A DNA stretch of 64,000 nucleotides from Moanibacter sp964542645 (GTDB taxonomy: Bacteria > Verrucomicrobiota > Verrucomicrobiia > Opitutales > UBA2987), in the NCBI GenBank assembly GCA_964542645.1, contig CAZIUG010000015.1, positions 62,001-126,000 on the forward strand, read 5' to 3'. The position numbers and the translations under genes are program-made. The first letter of the stretch is position 1, and each line of letters starts with the position of its first letter. Positions 44,060-53,546 of the stretch are shown here, piece after piece. The notes beneath the pieces are model-generated. The model saw only the letters and a program-made list of their open reading frames with translations, ran no database searches and was not told the DNA's origin.

Positions 44060-44911
44060 ATGCTTACTGAACTGCAAATTAGAGAATACAGGGAAAAAGG
44101 ATGGACTGTTGCCCCAGCTCTTGTCGATCAGAGAAAGGTATCAGATCTTTTGTCTGAAATGACCTACATCTGCGCGGAAAACACCCTGGAAACTCATGAC
44201 AAGACGCGAATGGAAATGGAACCGGACCAGCCTCCGCAAGGAAGCGCTGTAAGGAGGCTCTATGAACCCTGTACCCACTACACGGCCTTCGACGCCTTCT
44301 CAAGATCTGATCGAATCCTTGACTGCGTCCAGTCACTCATCGGACCTGATATTTTGCGCCATTACAGTAAAATCAATATGAAACCAGCGCGAGTCGGGTC
44401 CGTTGTAGAATGGCACCAAGATCTGACCTACTATCCTCTGACTAATGGGGATTCTTTGGCCCTTCTTCTTTATCTAGACGATGCAAATATTGAAAACGGA
44501 TGCCTGAAATTGATTCCAGGTAAGCATAATCAGGATCTAATGGATCACACTTCTGAAGGATTTTTTCAAGGACGGGTTACTTCCCCGGTTGATGAAAATG
44601 CCGCGGAAGCTATAGAAGGGAGTGCGGGAACGGCTATTTTCATGCATGCTATGACACCTCATTCATCAGTACCAAATAAAACTAACAAACCTCGCCGTAC
44701 CCTAATCATAAGCTATCGATCAGCCGACTCATACCCAATTTTTACAGGTCCAGAAACTGCAGACATTGAGTCACTTGTGGAGCTGGTTCGCGGCAAAAGA
44801 AAACTTAACGCACGAATTACATTCTCCTCATTCCCAATTCCCGTTCATGAAAAAAAAGCAGCTTCACTATACGAACTTCAGGAACAGTCACGGGCAAAGA
44901 AAGAACGTTAA
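44060..44911 (+). CDS. Phytanoyl-CoA dioxygenase (PhyH) family protein
   Basis: 283 aa. Fe/2OG site: VEWHQDLTYYP (HxD), distal His in FMHAMTPHSSVPNK with Arg in KPRRTLI, and the core ENGCLKLIPGKHN. It is a clear paralogue of the protein at 23393-24304, sharing the same motif order and a similar LDDANIENGCL segment, but has no ANKH neighbour. It lies between two enolase-superfamily genes (42617 on the plus strand, 44927 on the minus strand), which hints at a shared substrate class. Confidence 0.87.
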   Translation: MLTELQIREYREKGWTVAPALVDQRKVSDLLSEMTYICAENTLETHDKTRMEMEPDQPPQGSAVRRLYEPCTHYTAFDAFSRSDRILDCVQSLIGPDILRHYSKINMKPARVGSVVEWHQDLTYYPLTNGDSLALLLYLDDANIENGCLKLIPGKHNQDLMDHTSEGFFQGRVTSPVDENAAEAIEGSAGTAIFMHAMTPHSSVPNKTNKPRRTLIISYRSADSYPIFTGPETADIESLVELVRGKRKLNARITFSSFPIPVHEKKAASLYELQEQSRAKKER

Positions 44912-44926
44912 AGTTTTATCCTATCC

Positions 44927-46099
44927 CTAAAGTCTGTACTCCTGAATCATCTCTTCATTCAAAGCTGTCCCGAAGCCCGGCTCTTCCGATGGGTAGTAAT
45001 ATCCATCTTTAAAGGGAGCCGTGATCGCATTCATAACTTCAGTGCCATCGTCCCCAGTGCCAAAGCTCTCCACGAAAGGACATATCTCGGAATTTAAGGC
45101 AATAGGCAGTCCATAGAGACTCCCTCCACGGTGGGGACAAAAAGAAAGGCCGCTATCAGCGGCCATCTTTGCAATTTTTCGGACCGCTGTAATGCCTCCA
45201 CTCCACGTAACATCAGGTTGGAGCACTTGTACCGCATTTCGACGGATCAATTCTGAGAAACCATACTGTGTATACTCATGCTCTCCACTCGCAATAAGTG
45301 GTCCTCTCATTTCTCGAACGAGTCGGGCATAACCTTCAAGATCATCTGGGAAAAGCGGTTCCTCGATCCAATGGAGACCAATCTCCTGGAGATGTCGGGC
45401 CATTTCTAGAGTATATTCCGCATTCTCCCATCGAGCGGAACAATCGATCATCAAAGTGCAGTTGGGCCCAATTAGGTCACGAATGTTGCACAAGCTTTCA
45501 AAATTCTTCTTTATACCCGACCTGCCGTCTGCGTATCCACCGGCAGGCTTCACTTTAAAATGCCGAAATCCATCTTTTAAAGCTACCTTGATATTGCCAT
45601 CCGTTTTGTATCCAAGTATCTCCCTCTTGGGATTGGGCCCAATCAACCGGTATACCGGTTTTGAAGAAAACTTACCAATAATATCCCAAAGTGCATTGTC
45701 GAGAGCACTCAAAGCCATGACAAAAACACCTCGGCGTCCATAGTAACTCCCGGCCAAATATAATTGGTCCCATAACATACCAACATTGAGGGGATTGGTT
45801 CCGATCAGAAGATTTCGAAGATGCCCTTCAACAATCTCGACCGCCACTCGGCCTCCACCACCCAGCCCGAACCCAGTGATACCATCATCAGTACGAATCA
45901 CCGCAATGATTGCACTAACTAACTGGGCAAATGGCCCGTGATAATGTCTCCTAGCCGCATCATCATCCGACCTAAACATTGGTAACTCACCTTGATCGGT
46001 ATGCTGCCAAAGTCGGACAGAATAAGCCGAAACCTCAGAAATCCTAAGTTTGCCTTTAGTAGAACTAATAGAATTAGATAACACTACACGACCGTACAA
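44927..46099 (-). CDS. Enolase-superfamily dehydratase (L-rhamnonate dehydratase-like)
   Basis: 390 aa from a TTG start supported by GGAGG 7 nt upstream. Pattern: FKVKPAGG (K182/K184), MIDCSARW (D219), WIEEPLFPDDLEGYARL (E246/E247), ASGEHEYTQYGF (E273), QPDVTWSGGIT (D296) and CPHRGGS (H323). The IEE-PDD, GEHE and QPD-W-GG set resembles L-rhamnonate dehydratase (RhmD), which forms 2-keto-3-deoxy-L-rhamnonate. Exact specificity is unverified. An MFS transporter gene lies upstream on the same strand and may import the substrate. Confidence 0.86.
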   Translation of the reverse strand: MYGRVVLSNSISSTKGKLRISEVSAYSVRLWQHTDQGELPMFRSDDDAARRHYHGPFAQLVSAIIAVIRTDDGITGFGLGGGGRVAVEIVEGHLRNLLIGTNPLNVGMLWDQLYLAGSYYGRRGVFVMALSALDNALWDIIGKFSSKPVYRLIGPNPKREILGYKTDGNIKVALKDGFRHFKVKPAGGYADGRSGIKKNFESLCNIRDLIGPNCTLMIDCSARWENAEYTLEMARHLQEIGLHWIEEPLFPDDLEGYARLVREMRGPLIASGEHEYTQYGFSELIRRNAVQVLQPDVTWSGGITAVRKIAKMAADSGLSFCPHRGGSLYGLPIALNSEICPFVESFGTGDDGTEVMNAITAPFKDGYYYPSEEPGFGTALNEEMIQEYRL

Positions 46100-46106
46100 T
46101 TTAGAT

Positions 46107-46111
46107 CCTCC
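46107..46111 (-). promoter_or_regulatory. Strong Shine-Dalgarno fixing a TTG start at 46099
   Basis: GGAGG (minus strand) with 7-nt spacing to a TTG codon at 46099-46097. Without it the start would be ambiguous, as no ATG is near. Confidence 0.55.
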
Positions 46112-46187
46112 AAGTCCACGAGATTTAAAGACTTAGAGTCAAAGGTTAAAAAAAGACAAACTGCCCATTCAGCATACAACTGAAAAG

Positions 46188-46202
46188 CTTCCTACAAGGA
46201 AG
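46188..46202. terminator. Weak hairpin after the MFS gene
   Basis: CTTCCT-ACA-AGGAAG is a 6-bp stem with a 3-nt loop just beyond the stop of the gene ending at 46210. Read on the minus strand the stem is followed by CTTTTC, a poor U-tract. It could be a partial terminator between the MFS gene and the RhmD-like gene. Confidence 0.3.
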
Positions 46203-46209
46203 TGAAAAT

Positions 46210-47454
46210 TCATATACTCCGGACTCCTGGTTTTGATCCGAAATATGCGGCCATAAAAAAGCCGCTCCCAATTCTAGATAAACACGCTAACCCGAAAGCC
46301 GCATAATATCCATAGTTAATGATCAAAAACCCACCAAGAACACTTCCTGAAAAACAAAGAATCTGAAACCCGAATACACGGAAGCCTTGTATTTTCGACC
46401 AGTAAGACCGGGGAAGTACCTCAGTGGAGAAAATCTGTTCGATCGGATTATCAATGGCTTCGGAGACTCGTGAAATTAAAAACGCAACAATCGCAACAGG
46501 GAGACTGATAAAGCTTCCCATTATACCGACCGCCACTCCCCAAATACTTCGCACGGGCAAAAAAGTAACCGTCGCTCCGAATCGCCTCACAATGCCAGGT
46601 GCCATTAAAGAAGATGGAAGGCTTAGAACTTGGCTTATAAAAAAAATAAACCCGATACCCATTGGACCTAATTGCAACTCCTCATGGAAAAAGACATTAA
46701 AGAATGGGAAGGTTAGTCCCACAGCAAATCCACGGGCACCGCTCGATGCAGTGAACCCGAAGAAGGTCCGCCACTGAATACCTACCGTCACCACTTGATT
46801 CTGGGGCTGCGGTTCATCATTGGTAGGTGTACTCGCTCGTTCAGACATACGCAGGAGAGGTAGTATGGAAAAAAGAGAACAAGCAGCACCAATTAGTAAT
46901 GAATATCGAAACGGTTCGGGCATATCGGCCGAAGTGTTTAGAAAATATCCCATGAGCCCAGGCAACAATCCACCGACAAGACTCCAGAACATTCTTACCA
47001 CAATCTGCATAGCCGTCCACAGGGCTAAAGCTTCAGATCGCCGCATCTTAACAGTATTATCAGACAGAAAAGGTACGTGGTTAACCCAGACACAGGCCAT
47101 TGCTATCCCTCCTATAAAGGAGAATGCCAAGAGCGACGACGCAGCTGTAGAAAAGCACAGACCGATCTGTGATCCAGCCAACAGAAAACTAGCTCCCAAT
47201 AGGAAAGTTTTCCGGCTGATTCGGTCACTAAGCATACCAATAGGCAAAGCTAAAAGCCCCGTTGCCAAAGGACCCATACTTGCAATTTGCCCTATAAAAT
47301 CCTCCCGGAAGCTGAGTCTCAGTAGGTAGAGGTTATAGAGCAGAGCAAACAGCGCCATGCCGGAGTTAATTGAGAAACCGTAAATATAAAACAACTGCAC
47401 ACTCCGACTGAAATCACTTAACCGAAAGTTATTCGGGAGCGTAAATAGCGTCAT
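46210..47454 (-). CDS. Major facilitator superfamily transporter
   Basis: 414 aa with about 12 hydrophobic helices. The motif-A region is IGMLSDRISRKTFLLGASF; other helix segments include AFSFIGGIAMACVWV and FGFQILCFSGSVLGGFLI. The substrate is unknown. It lies 110 nt upstream of the RhmD-like dehydratase on the same strand, which may mean uptake of the corresponding sugar acid; it could equally be an exporter. Confidence 0.82.
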   Translation of the reverse strand: MTLFTLPNNFRLSDFSRSVQLFYIYGFSINSGMALFALLYNLYLLRLSFREDFIGQIASMGPLATGLLALPIGMLSDRISRKTFLLGASFLLAGSQIGLCFSTAASSLLAFSFIGGIAMACVWVNHVPFLSDNTVKMRRSEALALWTAMQIVVRMFWSLVGGLLPGLMGYFLNTSADMPEPFRYSLLIGAACSLFSILPLLRMSERASTPTNDEPQPQNQVVTVGIQWRTFFGFTASSGARGFAVGLTFPFFNVFFHEELQLGPMGIGFIFFISQVLSLPSSLMAPGIVRRFGATVTFLPVRSIWGVAVGIMGSFISLPVAIVAFLISRVSEAIDNPIEQIFSTEVLPRSYWSKIQGFRVFGFQILCFSGSVLGGFLIINYGYYAAFGLACLSRIGSGFFMAAYFGSKPGVRSI

Positions 47455-47496
47455 CAGACGTACAGGATCTATCTAAAACCTAGGTCTAAGAAGAGA

Positions 47497-48798
47497 TTAT
47501 GTCAGGAATTCAGACACTGACTTAACAAGTTCAATCAACAACTCGTCACATCCCATTCGGCCTACTAGCTGAATCCCTTGAGGTAAGTCTTCTACACCCA
47601 CTTTAACGGGAACGGATACAACAGGCATCCCACAATGAGTCCATGGCAGATTCATAGTGGGGTCTCCAGTGCTCTCTAAACCTTCAGGTGCAGGCCCTAC
47701 AGCAGAAGGGGCCATCCAAAAATCCACCCCATTCTGGTCCATTAGATCCTCTATCCGCTTAGAATTCCCTTCCTTTGTTCCCAAAAGATCATCGAGTTCT
47801 TCGTCACTTATATGCCTCCCCTTATCAATCAAATCGGCTGTTCTAGGCCCATAAGAAATTCCGTAATCTTCGAACCAAGATTTATGCACAACGGCCATTT
47901 CCTTCATCATAATTTTCATATTGCAGTCAATAAGCTCATTCAAATCGGGAAAGGCTAATACCTCCGATATCTGGAATCCCCCTTCCTTCATTCGTCGCAC
48001 ATTATTAGCAAAATGAACTCGCCCACAATCAGAGACACAGTCCAAATAAGGCCCCTCAGGTATTCCGATAGTCCAACTCGAAGGACCAGGGAAAGAAGAA
48101 CTAAGCTCAGCGTTCCAATCCTCCACTAAAACCGTTGCAACCGGTGATAAACCAGAAGCATCTCGGCAAAAAAACCCTACGTGGTCAAGCGAAGGGGCCA
48201 AGGGAATGACCCCATCCGTAGGGATCCGACCAAAAGAAGGTTTGAATCCGAAAACACCACAGAAAGCGGCTGGCCTGATTACGGATCCAACCGTCTGTGA
48301 TCCTAGTGATACTGGATAGAACCCTCTAGCAACACCCGCTGCCGAACCACTGCTAGATCCTCCCGGAGTGTGGTTTAGTCTATGAGGATTCCGAGTAGGG
48401 CCAGGCATATAGGAAGCAAATTCTGTAGTAACGGTCTTTCCCATCGACACAGCACCAGCATTAAGAAGTCTCGTGACCGAACTCGCCTGCTGACCCTCAA
48501 AGAGAAGGGGAGGCAATCGTGAGCCGCATCGTGTTTCATATCCATCCACTCGATAAATATCCTTGATCCCGATCGGCAACCCGAACAATGACGGTCTTTT
48601 ATCAGCTTCCGGATATTTCTTAAGAAGGCTCTCACCCCGAGATCTGATTTTTACACGATCGCATTTCCCCGCAACAAAAGCATGAATTGTTCGTTCTTCC
48701 TCATCAATCCGATCACAAATTCCATCTAGGTAGGATCCAAGAACAAGCTCACCAGTCTGCAAGGCATCCAATTCATCCGTAATACTTGAATTCAACAT
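47497..48798 (-). CDS. Amidase signature-family hydrolase
   Basis: 433 aa from the ATG at 48798; the frame runs on upstream to 48903, but those 35 residues do not look like an amidase N-terminus. Amidase-signature elements: GLPIGIKDIYRV (catalytic Lys), TPGGSSSGSAAGVARG (cis-Ser) and SLGSQTVGSVIRPAAFCG, where the catalytic Ser sits in a variant TVGS instead of the common TGGS. Family members hydrolyse amides, including aryl amides, acylated amino sugars or glutamine in tRNA amidation. It is divergent from the M81 peptidase gene. Confidence 0.83.
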   Translation of the reverse strand: MLNSSITDELDALQTGELVLGSYLDGICDRIDEEERTIHAFVAGKCDRVKIRSRGESLLKKYPEADKRPSLFGLPIGIKDIYRVDGYETRCGSRLPPLLFEGQQASSVTRLLNAGAVSMGKTVTTEFASYMPGPTRNPHRLNHTPGGSSSGSAAGVARGFYPVSLGSQTVGSVIRPAAFCGVFGFKPSFGRIPTDGVIPLAPSLDHVGFFCRDASGLSPVATVLVEDWNAELSSSFPGPSSWTIGIPEGPYLDCVSDCGRVHFANNVRRMKEGGFQISEVLAFPDLNELIDCNMKIMMKEMAVVHKSWFEDYGISYGPRTADLIDKGRHISDEELDDLLGTKEGNSKRIEDLMDQNGVDFWMAPSAVGPAPEGLESTGDPTMNLPWTHCGMPVVSVPVKVGVEDLPQGIQLVGRMGCDELLIELVKSVSEFLT

Positions 48799-48932
48799 TT
48801 CTGCATACCACACCTTGTTGCCGGAAACTTCAATATACTTCAATAGTTTCAGTTGCAAAATCATAAATGGAGATACAAGTATGAAGAACTCCCAGTACAA
48901 CAATAAATAGGAAACCCATAAGGATTCCCTAA

Positions 48933-50420
48933 ATGCGCGTCGGTATAATCTCCCTCATCCATGAATCCAACACCTTCTCCGTAACTCCGACGACGATCGA
49001 GTCCTTTCGACGAGATAGTCTTCTGACTGGCGAACAAGTTCGCCAGGAGTTCGAAGGGGGACTTCATCAAATCAGCGCTTTCTTAGAAGGTCTCGATCAA
49101 TCAGACATCGAAACTGTTCCCATATTTCACGCCTCGACTCTACCCTCAGGAACAATCACAGATGAAACCTGCGAGGAGCTTATACGTTTAATCATAAATG
49201 CATTAGACCAGGCTGGACCACTCGATGGCCTCCTGGTATCCCCTCACGGGGCAAATGCGGGAAATGACCCGGATTTTAGAGATCTAGATGGATGTTGGTT
49301 ATCAAAAGTCAGGAAACGCGTTGGACACCAAATTCCAATTATCTGCGTCATAGATCCCCACGCTAATCTCTCCCAACGTATGGTTGACGCATGTGACGCC
49401 ACTATCGCTTACAGGTCTAATCCACACATCGATCAGAAGGAACGCGGATTCGAGGCTGTTGACCTACTAATTCGAACACTACGTGGTGAAATAAAACCAG
49501 TTCAAAGAGCATCATTACCTCCATTTGGAATCAACATGGAGAGACAAGGAACAACAGAATTCCCGTGTCGCCCGCTCTACGAAATGGCCGACCGTCAACT
49601 TGAAGACTCTAGAGTAATCTCTAATAGCATAGTTCTTGGATACCCTTATGCAGATGTCGAAGAAATGGGATCCTCGGCAATAGTTATTACCAACGATGAT
49701 CCCGAGTTAGCACAAAAGCTAGCGGATAGCCTTGCTGAATACATGCTGGACCATCGTTGTGAATTCGTCGGTGAATACTTTTCCGTCAAGGACTCAGTCA
49801 AAAAAGCTGTTGGAATGCCTGGGCCCGTCTGTTTGCTCGACATGGGAGACAATGTCGGTGGCGGTTCAGCCGCCGACGGTACTCTTATTGCGCACGAGAT
49901 CCATCGTAGAGGTGATACAAAAGGCTTCGTGTGTCTTTATGATCCGGATGCACAGGAGCAGGCCCGTAAGGCGGGCGTAGGAAGCAATTTGACCTTGCAA
50001 ATGGGGGGAAAGACAGATGACCGTCACGGTCCACCGCTGGTGGCCAAGGTCACGGTTAATAGCCTGCACCTCGGACAGTTTGAAGAATCGGAAATCCGTC
50101 ACGGGGGGTACACTCATTACAACATGGGCCCGACTACAGTCGTGACCACTGAGACTGGTCTTACGATTAGCCTAACAAGCTTACGGGTGATACCCGTAAG
50201 CCTTGGAGTCGTCACAAGCATAGGCCTGGCTCCTGAAAACTTTCAGATACTCGTAGCAAAAGGAGTTCATGCCCCGGTTGCAGCATTTGAGCCAGTCTGC
50301 CGCAATTTGATACGCGTCAATACTCCGGGTTCAACCTCGGCCGATATGCGTACATTCAAATATCATCATCGAAGGAAACCCATGTACCCATTTGAAGAAG
50401 TTTTAGACTTAAAGCCGTAA
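48933..50420 (+). CDS. M81-family metallopeptidase (MlrC-like)
   Basis: 495 aa. M81 signature at the N-terminus GIISLIHESNTFS, then the conserved VSPHGANAGNDPDFRDLDG and VIDPHANLS (likely zinc ligands), GYPYADVEEMGSSAIV and the C-terminal LLDMGDNVGGGSAADGTL. MlrC (microcystinase C) degrades linear microcystin peptides; most M81 proteins are uncharacterised and not in cyanotoxin degraders. With the amidase beside it, a role in degrading an amide- or peptide-bonded compound is plausible. Confidence 0.85.
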   Translation: MRVGIISLIHESNTFSVTPTTIESFRRDSLLTGEQVRQEFEGGLHQISAFLEGLDQSDIETVPIFHASTLPSGTITDETCEELIRLIINALDQAGPLDGLLVSPHGANAGNDPDFRDLDGCWLSKVRKRVGHQIPIICVIDPHANLSQRMVDACDATIAYRSNPHIDQKERGFEAVDLLIRTLRGEIKPVQRASLPPFGINMERQGTTEFPCRPLYEMADRQLEDSRVISNSIVLGYPYADVEEMGSSAIVITNDDPELAQKLADSLAEYMLDHRCEFVGEYFSVKDSVKKAVGMPGPVCLLDMGDNVGGGSAADGTLIAHEIHRRGDTKGFVCLYDPDAQEQARKAGVGSNLTLQMGGKTDDRHGPPLVAKVTVNSLHLGQFEESEIRHGGYTHYNMGPTTVVTTETGLTISLTSLRVIPVSLGVVTSIGLAPENFQILVAKGVHAPVAAFEPVCRNLIRVNTPGSTSADMRTFKYHHRRKPMYPFEEVLDLKP

Positions 50421-50607
50421 GGACGAATATTTAGCAGCGTTATTTGTGGAAACCATTAAAGTTCACACTCTTAATCTAATTTACTCTATCACCTAATCTA
50501 AGAAACACATCTCTTTCGCTGAGATACACTTTCTTCCTCAATATCGAATCGGAAACGGAATCTACGGACAAACAAAATGGCATCTTACTTTTTTGAAGAT
50601 AGGTGCG

Positions 50608-51582
50608 TTAATATAGTCTCGAAGCTCGTGCCCTTTGTTGAACAAGAGATAATACAACATCGATTGCGGGGGTTTTGACTTCGACAAGCCGTCCCATCTC
50701 CTGGACCACTGTCAATAAAGCATCAATCTCCATGCGCCGTCCCATCTCTAGATCCTGCAGCATAGATGTTTTATGGGCTCCCACCGCTGCTGCTCCAGCA
50801 ATGCGTCTATCGACATCAACACCAAAACGTACGCCCAATCTCTTCCCAATCGCCTGGGCTTCCAGCATCATAGTACGTGCTACCTTACGGGTGCCGGGTT
50901 CTGTCGCAATTATATCCAACGTCGATAAGGTAAGAACGCTGATAGGATTAAAGCATAGATTCCCCCAAAGCTTCACCCAAATTTCATTTCGAATCTGAGC
51001 ACGAACGGGTGCTTTCAATCCCGCTCGGTTCATGACCTCGCTTAATCGAGAAACTCGATCAGACTTCCCACCACTCGGTTCTCCCAAGCTGAATCGGTCC
51101 CCATCAATATGACCAATCAAACCTGGCTTCAGAATTTCTGTAGCTGGATAAACAACACACCCAATAGCCCTTTCCGGTCCAATCTTATCCCATTGCTCAC
51201 CCCCTGAATCAATACTCTCAAGCCGTTGATTACGCCAAGCCCCTTCTATCCCATAAAAATACCAAAACGGTATACCGTTGTATGCAGTCACTATCGCTGT
51301 ATCGGGACCGAGCAAAGGTTGTATGGAATCTACGATGCCTGATATCGATGGTGCCTTTAGCGTAATAATAACATAGTCCTGAGGACCAACAACGGCTGGA
51401 TCACTGGTACAAAAAGGATAAGCTACACGGGTTTCACCTTCGATGTTCAACTTAACACCACTCACCCGCATTGCCTCGAGGTGCGGGCCACGAGCAATCA
51501 ACGACACTTCCTCCCCGGCGAGGGACAATTGAACTCCAAGATAACCGCCGATCGCCCCGGCACCGTAAATACAGATCCGCAT
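50608..51582 (-). CDS. Ketopantoate reductase-family protein (PanE/ApbA)
   Basis: 324 aa. N-terminal NADPH motif IYGAGAIGGYLGVQLSLAG, then YNGIPFWYFYG with the family's N-G-I pattern and IWVKLWGNLCFNPISVLT carrying the catalytic Lys (EIWVKLW). This could be 2-dehydropantoate 2-reductase, but many paralogues act on other 2-keto acids, and the catabolic context makes that more likely. Its ATG overlaps the TAA stop of the acyl-CoA ligase gene by 1 nt, so the two are translationally coupled. Confidence 0.82.
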   Translation of the reverse strand: MRICIYGAGAIGGYLGVQLSLAGEEVSLIARGPHLEAMRVSGVKLNIEGETRVAYPFCTSDPAVVGPQDYVIITLKAPSISGIVDSIQPLLGPDTAIVTAYNGIPFWYFYGIEGAWRNQRLESIDSGGEQWDKIGPERAIGCVVYPATEILKPGLIGHIDGDRFSLGEPSGGKSDRVSRLSEVMNRAGLKAPVRAQIRNEIWVKLWGNLCFNPISVLTLSTLDIIATEPGTRKVARTMMLEAQAIGKRLGVRFGVDVDRRIAGAAAVGAHKTSMLQDLEMGRRMEIDALLTVVQEMGRLVEVKTPAIDVVLSLVQQRARASRLY

Positions 51583-53114
51583 TAGCCTATGCCAAGTTTT
51601 TCAGCTAATCCAATCCGTTGTATCTTACCAGTGGGACCCTTTGGGATCTCCTCGAGAAAAAGAACTTTCCTAGGCACCTTAAAATTTGCCAAGCGTTCAT
51701 TGGCAAATGTTTGAATGTCACGCTCTGAAGCCTTGATGCCTTCACGCAGGACGACAGCAACGGCAATTTCTTCACCTAGTTTAGAATGAGGCATCGCAAA
51801 TGTTACCACCTGCTCCACAGATGGATGATCCATCAACACGTCATCTATTTCAAGTGGGGAAATCTTTTCTCCACCTCTATTAATGATCTCTTTCAGGCGA
51901 CCGGTAATCGTCAAGTACCCATCTACATCTAACTTGCCTTGATCGCCAGTACGAAACCAGCCGTTCTTAAAGGCCTCATTATTCGCTTTCGGATTATTCT
52001 CGTACCCCGACGTAACGTTTGGACCTTTAATGACTACCTCGCCAACATCTCCCATCGAAAGAAGCAAACCTTCTTCGTTCATGATTGACACCTCAGGTCC
52101 AGCCGCTCGACCTACGGTACCCGGTTTTCTCTTGCCCGGAGGAAGAGAATTACAAGTCATTTGGTGTGCAGCCTCCGTCATCGCATAGGCTTCAACAACA
52201 GGAGATCCAAACACCTCCTCCAACCGCTGCATCACCTGAGGAGGGAGGGACGCAGACGAAGAACGGATGAAACGAAGTCCATTGGAATCAATGATATCCT
52301 GATTTCGCCCAGCCATACTGAGTATCATCTGGTGCATGGTCGGAACCGCTGTGTACCACGTCGGTTTAGCTTCCTCCAACCAGGAAAAGAACCGTAACCC
52401 GTTAAAACCCGGAGTACAAAACACCGATGCCCCAGCATAAAGACTCGCAAGAATCGCGGCGATTAGACCGTGTATATGAAAAAGGGGCATCACATTTAGG
52501 CAACGATCTCCCTTCTTTAAATATAATGTTTCGCAAATATGTTCAGCCGATGCGAATACATTCCGGTGCGACAGAGGGACAATCTTTGGCCGTGATGTGG
52601 TACCTGAAGTATGCAAAACAAGGGCGACATCATCAACACTTGCTAAACCTCCAGACAAATCTGACTTTGAATATCTAAAATCTCCTCTGGGCATAATCTT
52701 AAACCGGCCCACGGGACCAGCCTCATCCACTACAAGATCGAGAACTGGAATATTAAGTTTGTCTGCCGCATTAACTGCCGAGGAATTACTTCCCTCCTCC
52801 ACCAACAAGGCTTTCGATTGAAGATCGGCTAGATAAAACTCAAACTCCTCTTCTCGGTAGGCAGGATTGAGGGGTGCTGTTGTAGCACCCGAAGCAATAG
52901 ACACAAAAGCCGTTGCCATTTCCGGACCATTCGGCAAGACGATGGCAACCCGATCGTTTCGACCAATACCAATTTTGTTTAAGCTTAATACGGTTTCGTC
53001 AACCTGCTCCCGCAGGTTTCCATACGTGAGCTCTTCCCGTTGAGAACCTAAAATGGCAATGGCTTCATCTTCCCCGATCGAGAGAAGTTTTCTAACTGTA
53101 CTGTCCTTGGGCAT
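51582..53114 (-). CDS. Acyl-CoA ligase (ANL family, oxalate-CoA ligase-like)
   Basis: 510 aa. ANL motifs in order: ALVLHTSGTTSRPK (P-loop A3), EAYAMTEAAHQM, GWFRTGDQGKLD (A7), INRGGEKISPLEID (A8) and PTGKIQR with the adenylation Lys (A10). The N-terminal DRVAIVLPNGPEMATAF and APLNPAYREEEFEFYL segments resemble oxalyl-CoA synthetases (AAE3/Pcs60 type) from memory. It forms an acyl-CoA via acyl-AMP; the actual acid is unproven. It is co-oriented and coupled with the PanE-like gene downstream. Confidence 0.85.
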   Translation of the reverse strand: MPKDSTVRKLLSIGEDEAIAILGSQREELTYGNLREQVDETVLSLNKIGIGRNDRVAIVLPNGPEMATAFVSIASGATTAPLNPAYREEEFEFYLADLQSKALLVEEGSNSSAVNAADKLNIPVLDLVVDEAGPVGRFKIMPRGDFRYSKSDLSGGLASVDDVALVLHTSGTTSRPKIVPLSHRNVFASAEHICETLYLKKGDRCLNVMPLFHIHGLIAAILASLYAGASVFCTPGFNGLRFFSWLEEAKPTWYTAVPTMHQMILSMAGRNQDIIDSNGLRFIRSSSASLPPQVMQRLEEVFGSPVVEAYAMTEAAHQMTCNSLPPGKRKPGTVGRAAGPEVSIMNEEGLLLSMGDVGEVVIKGPNVTSGYENNPKANNEAFKNGWFRTGDQGKLDVDGYLTITGRLKEIINRGGEKISPLEIDDVLMDHPSVEQVVTFAMPHSKLGEEIAVAVVLREGIKASERDIQTFANERLANFKVPRKVLFLEEIPKGPTGKIQRIGLAEKLGIG

Positions 53115-53546
53115 GTTTCGATGTGTATTTCTTCGTGATCGTTTTCAAATGTCGCACAGCACACAAGCAATATTCGACCCCTTTTTGGCAAGTGTCTGAA
53201 TCGGAGAATCGCTACCACATCTCGGATTTCCACACTGAGGAAGGCTGAACAAAGCAAGATTTTCCGTGTTTGAAATGTCTTAGGACTTATTATAATCACC
53301 TCAAACAATGGTTTCAAAGAGGTTTTAGTTCCCTCACAAGAAACCACCTCGAAGAGAAACAGGATAACGGAACCAAAATTGCTCCACCCGAAACTCCACC
53401 TACTCAATTTTTTCTCTTCGAATTATTGAACCAATGTTAAATATTGAGTGATATCGACGATTTTAGACACAATTCCCATATATCGGGGGTGCCAATCTCG
53501 GATTTTAAACAGTAGTCTTCACAAAAGACAGACCATATGCGCCCTA
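53115..53546. other. 432-nt gap upstream of acyl-CoA ligase with no supported gene
   Basis: Both strands contain only short open frames overlapping the ligase start or with atypical composition. I see no RNA gene and no strong hairpin. It probably holds the ligase promoter and the 3' end of the PhyH-Nudix transcript. Confidence 0.5.

Noticed and set aside
53048..53407. 119-aa minus-strand frame overlapping the acyl-CoA ligase start
   Set aside because: Composition is unlike neighbouring proteins, no motif is recognised, and it overlaps a certain gene start in another frame.
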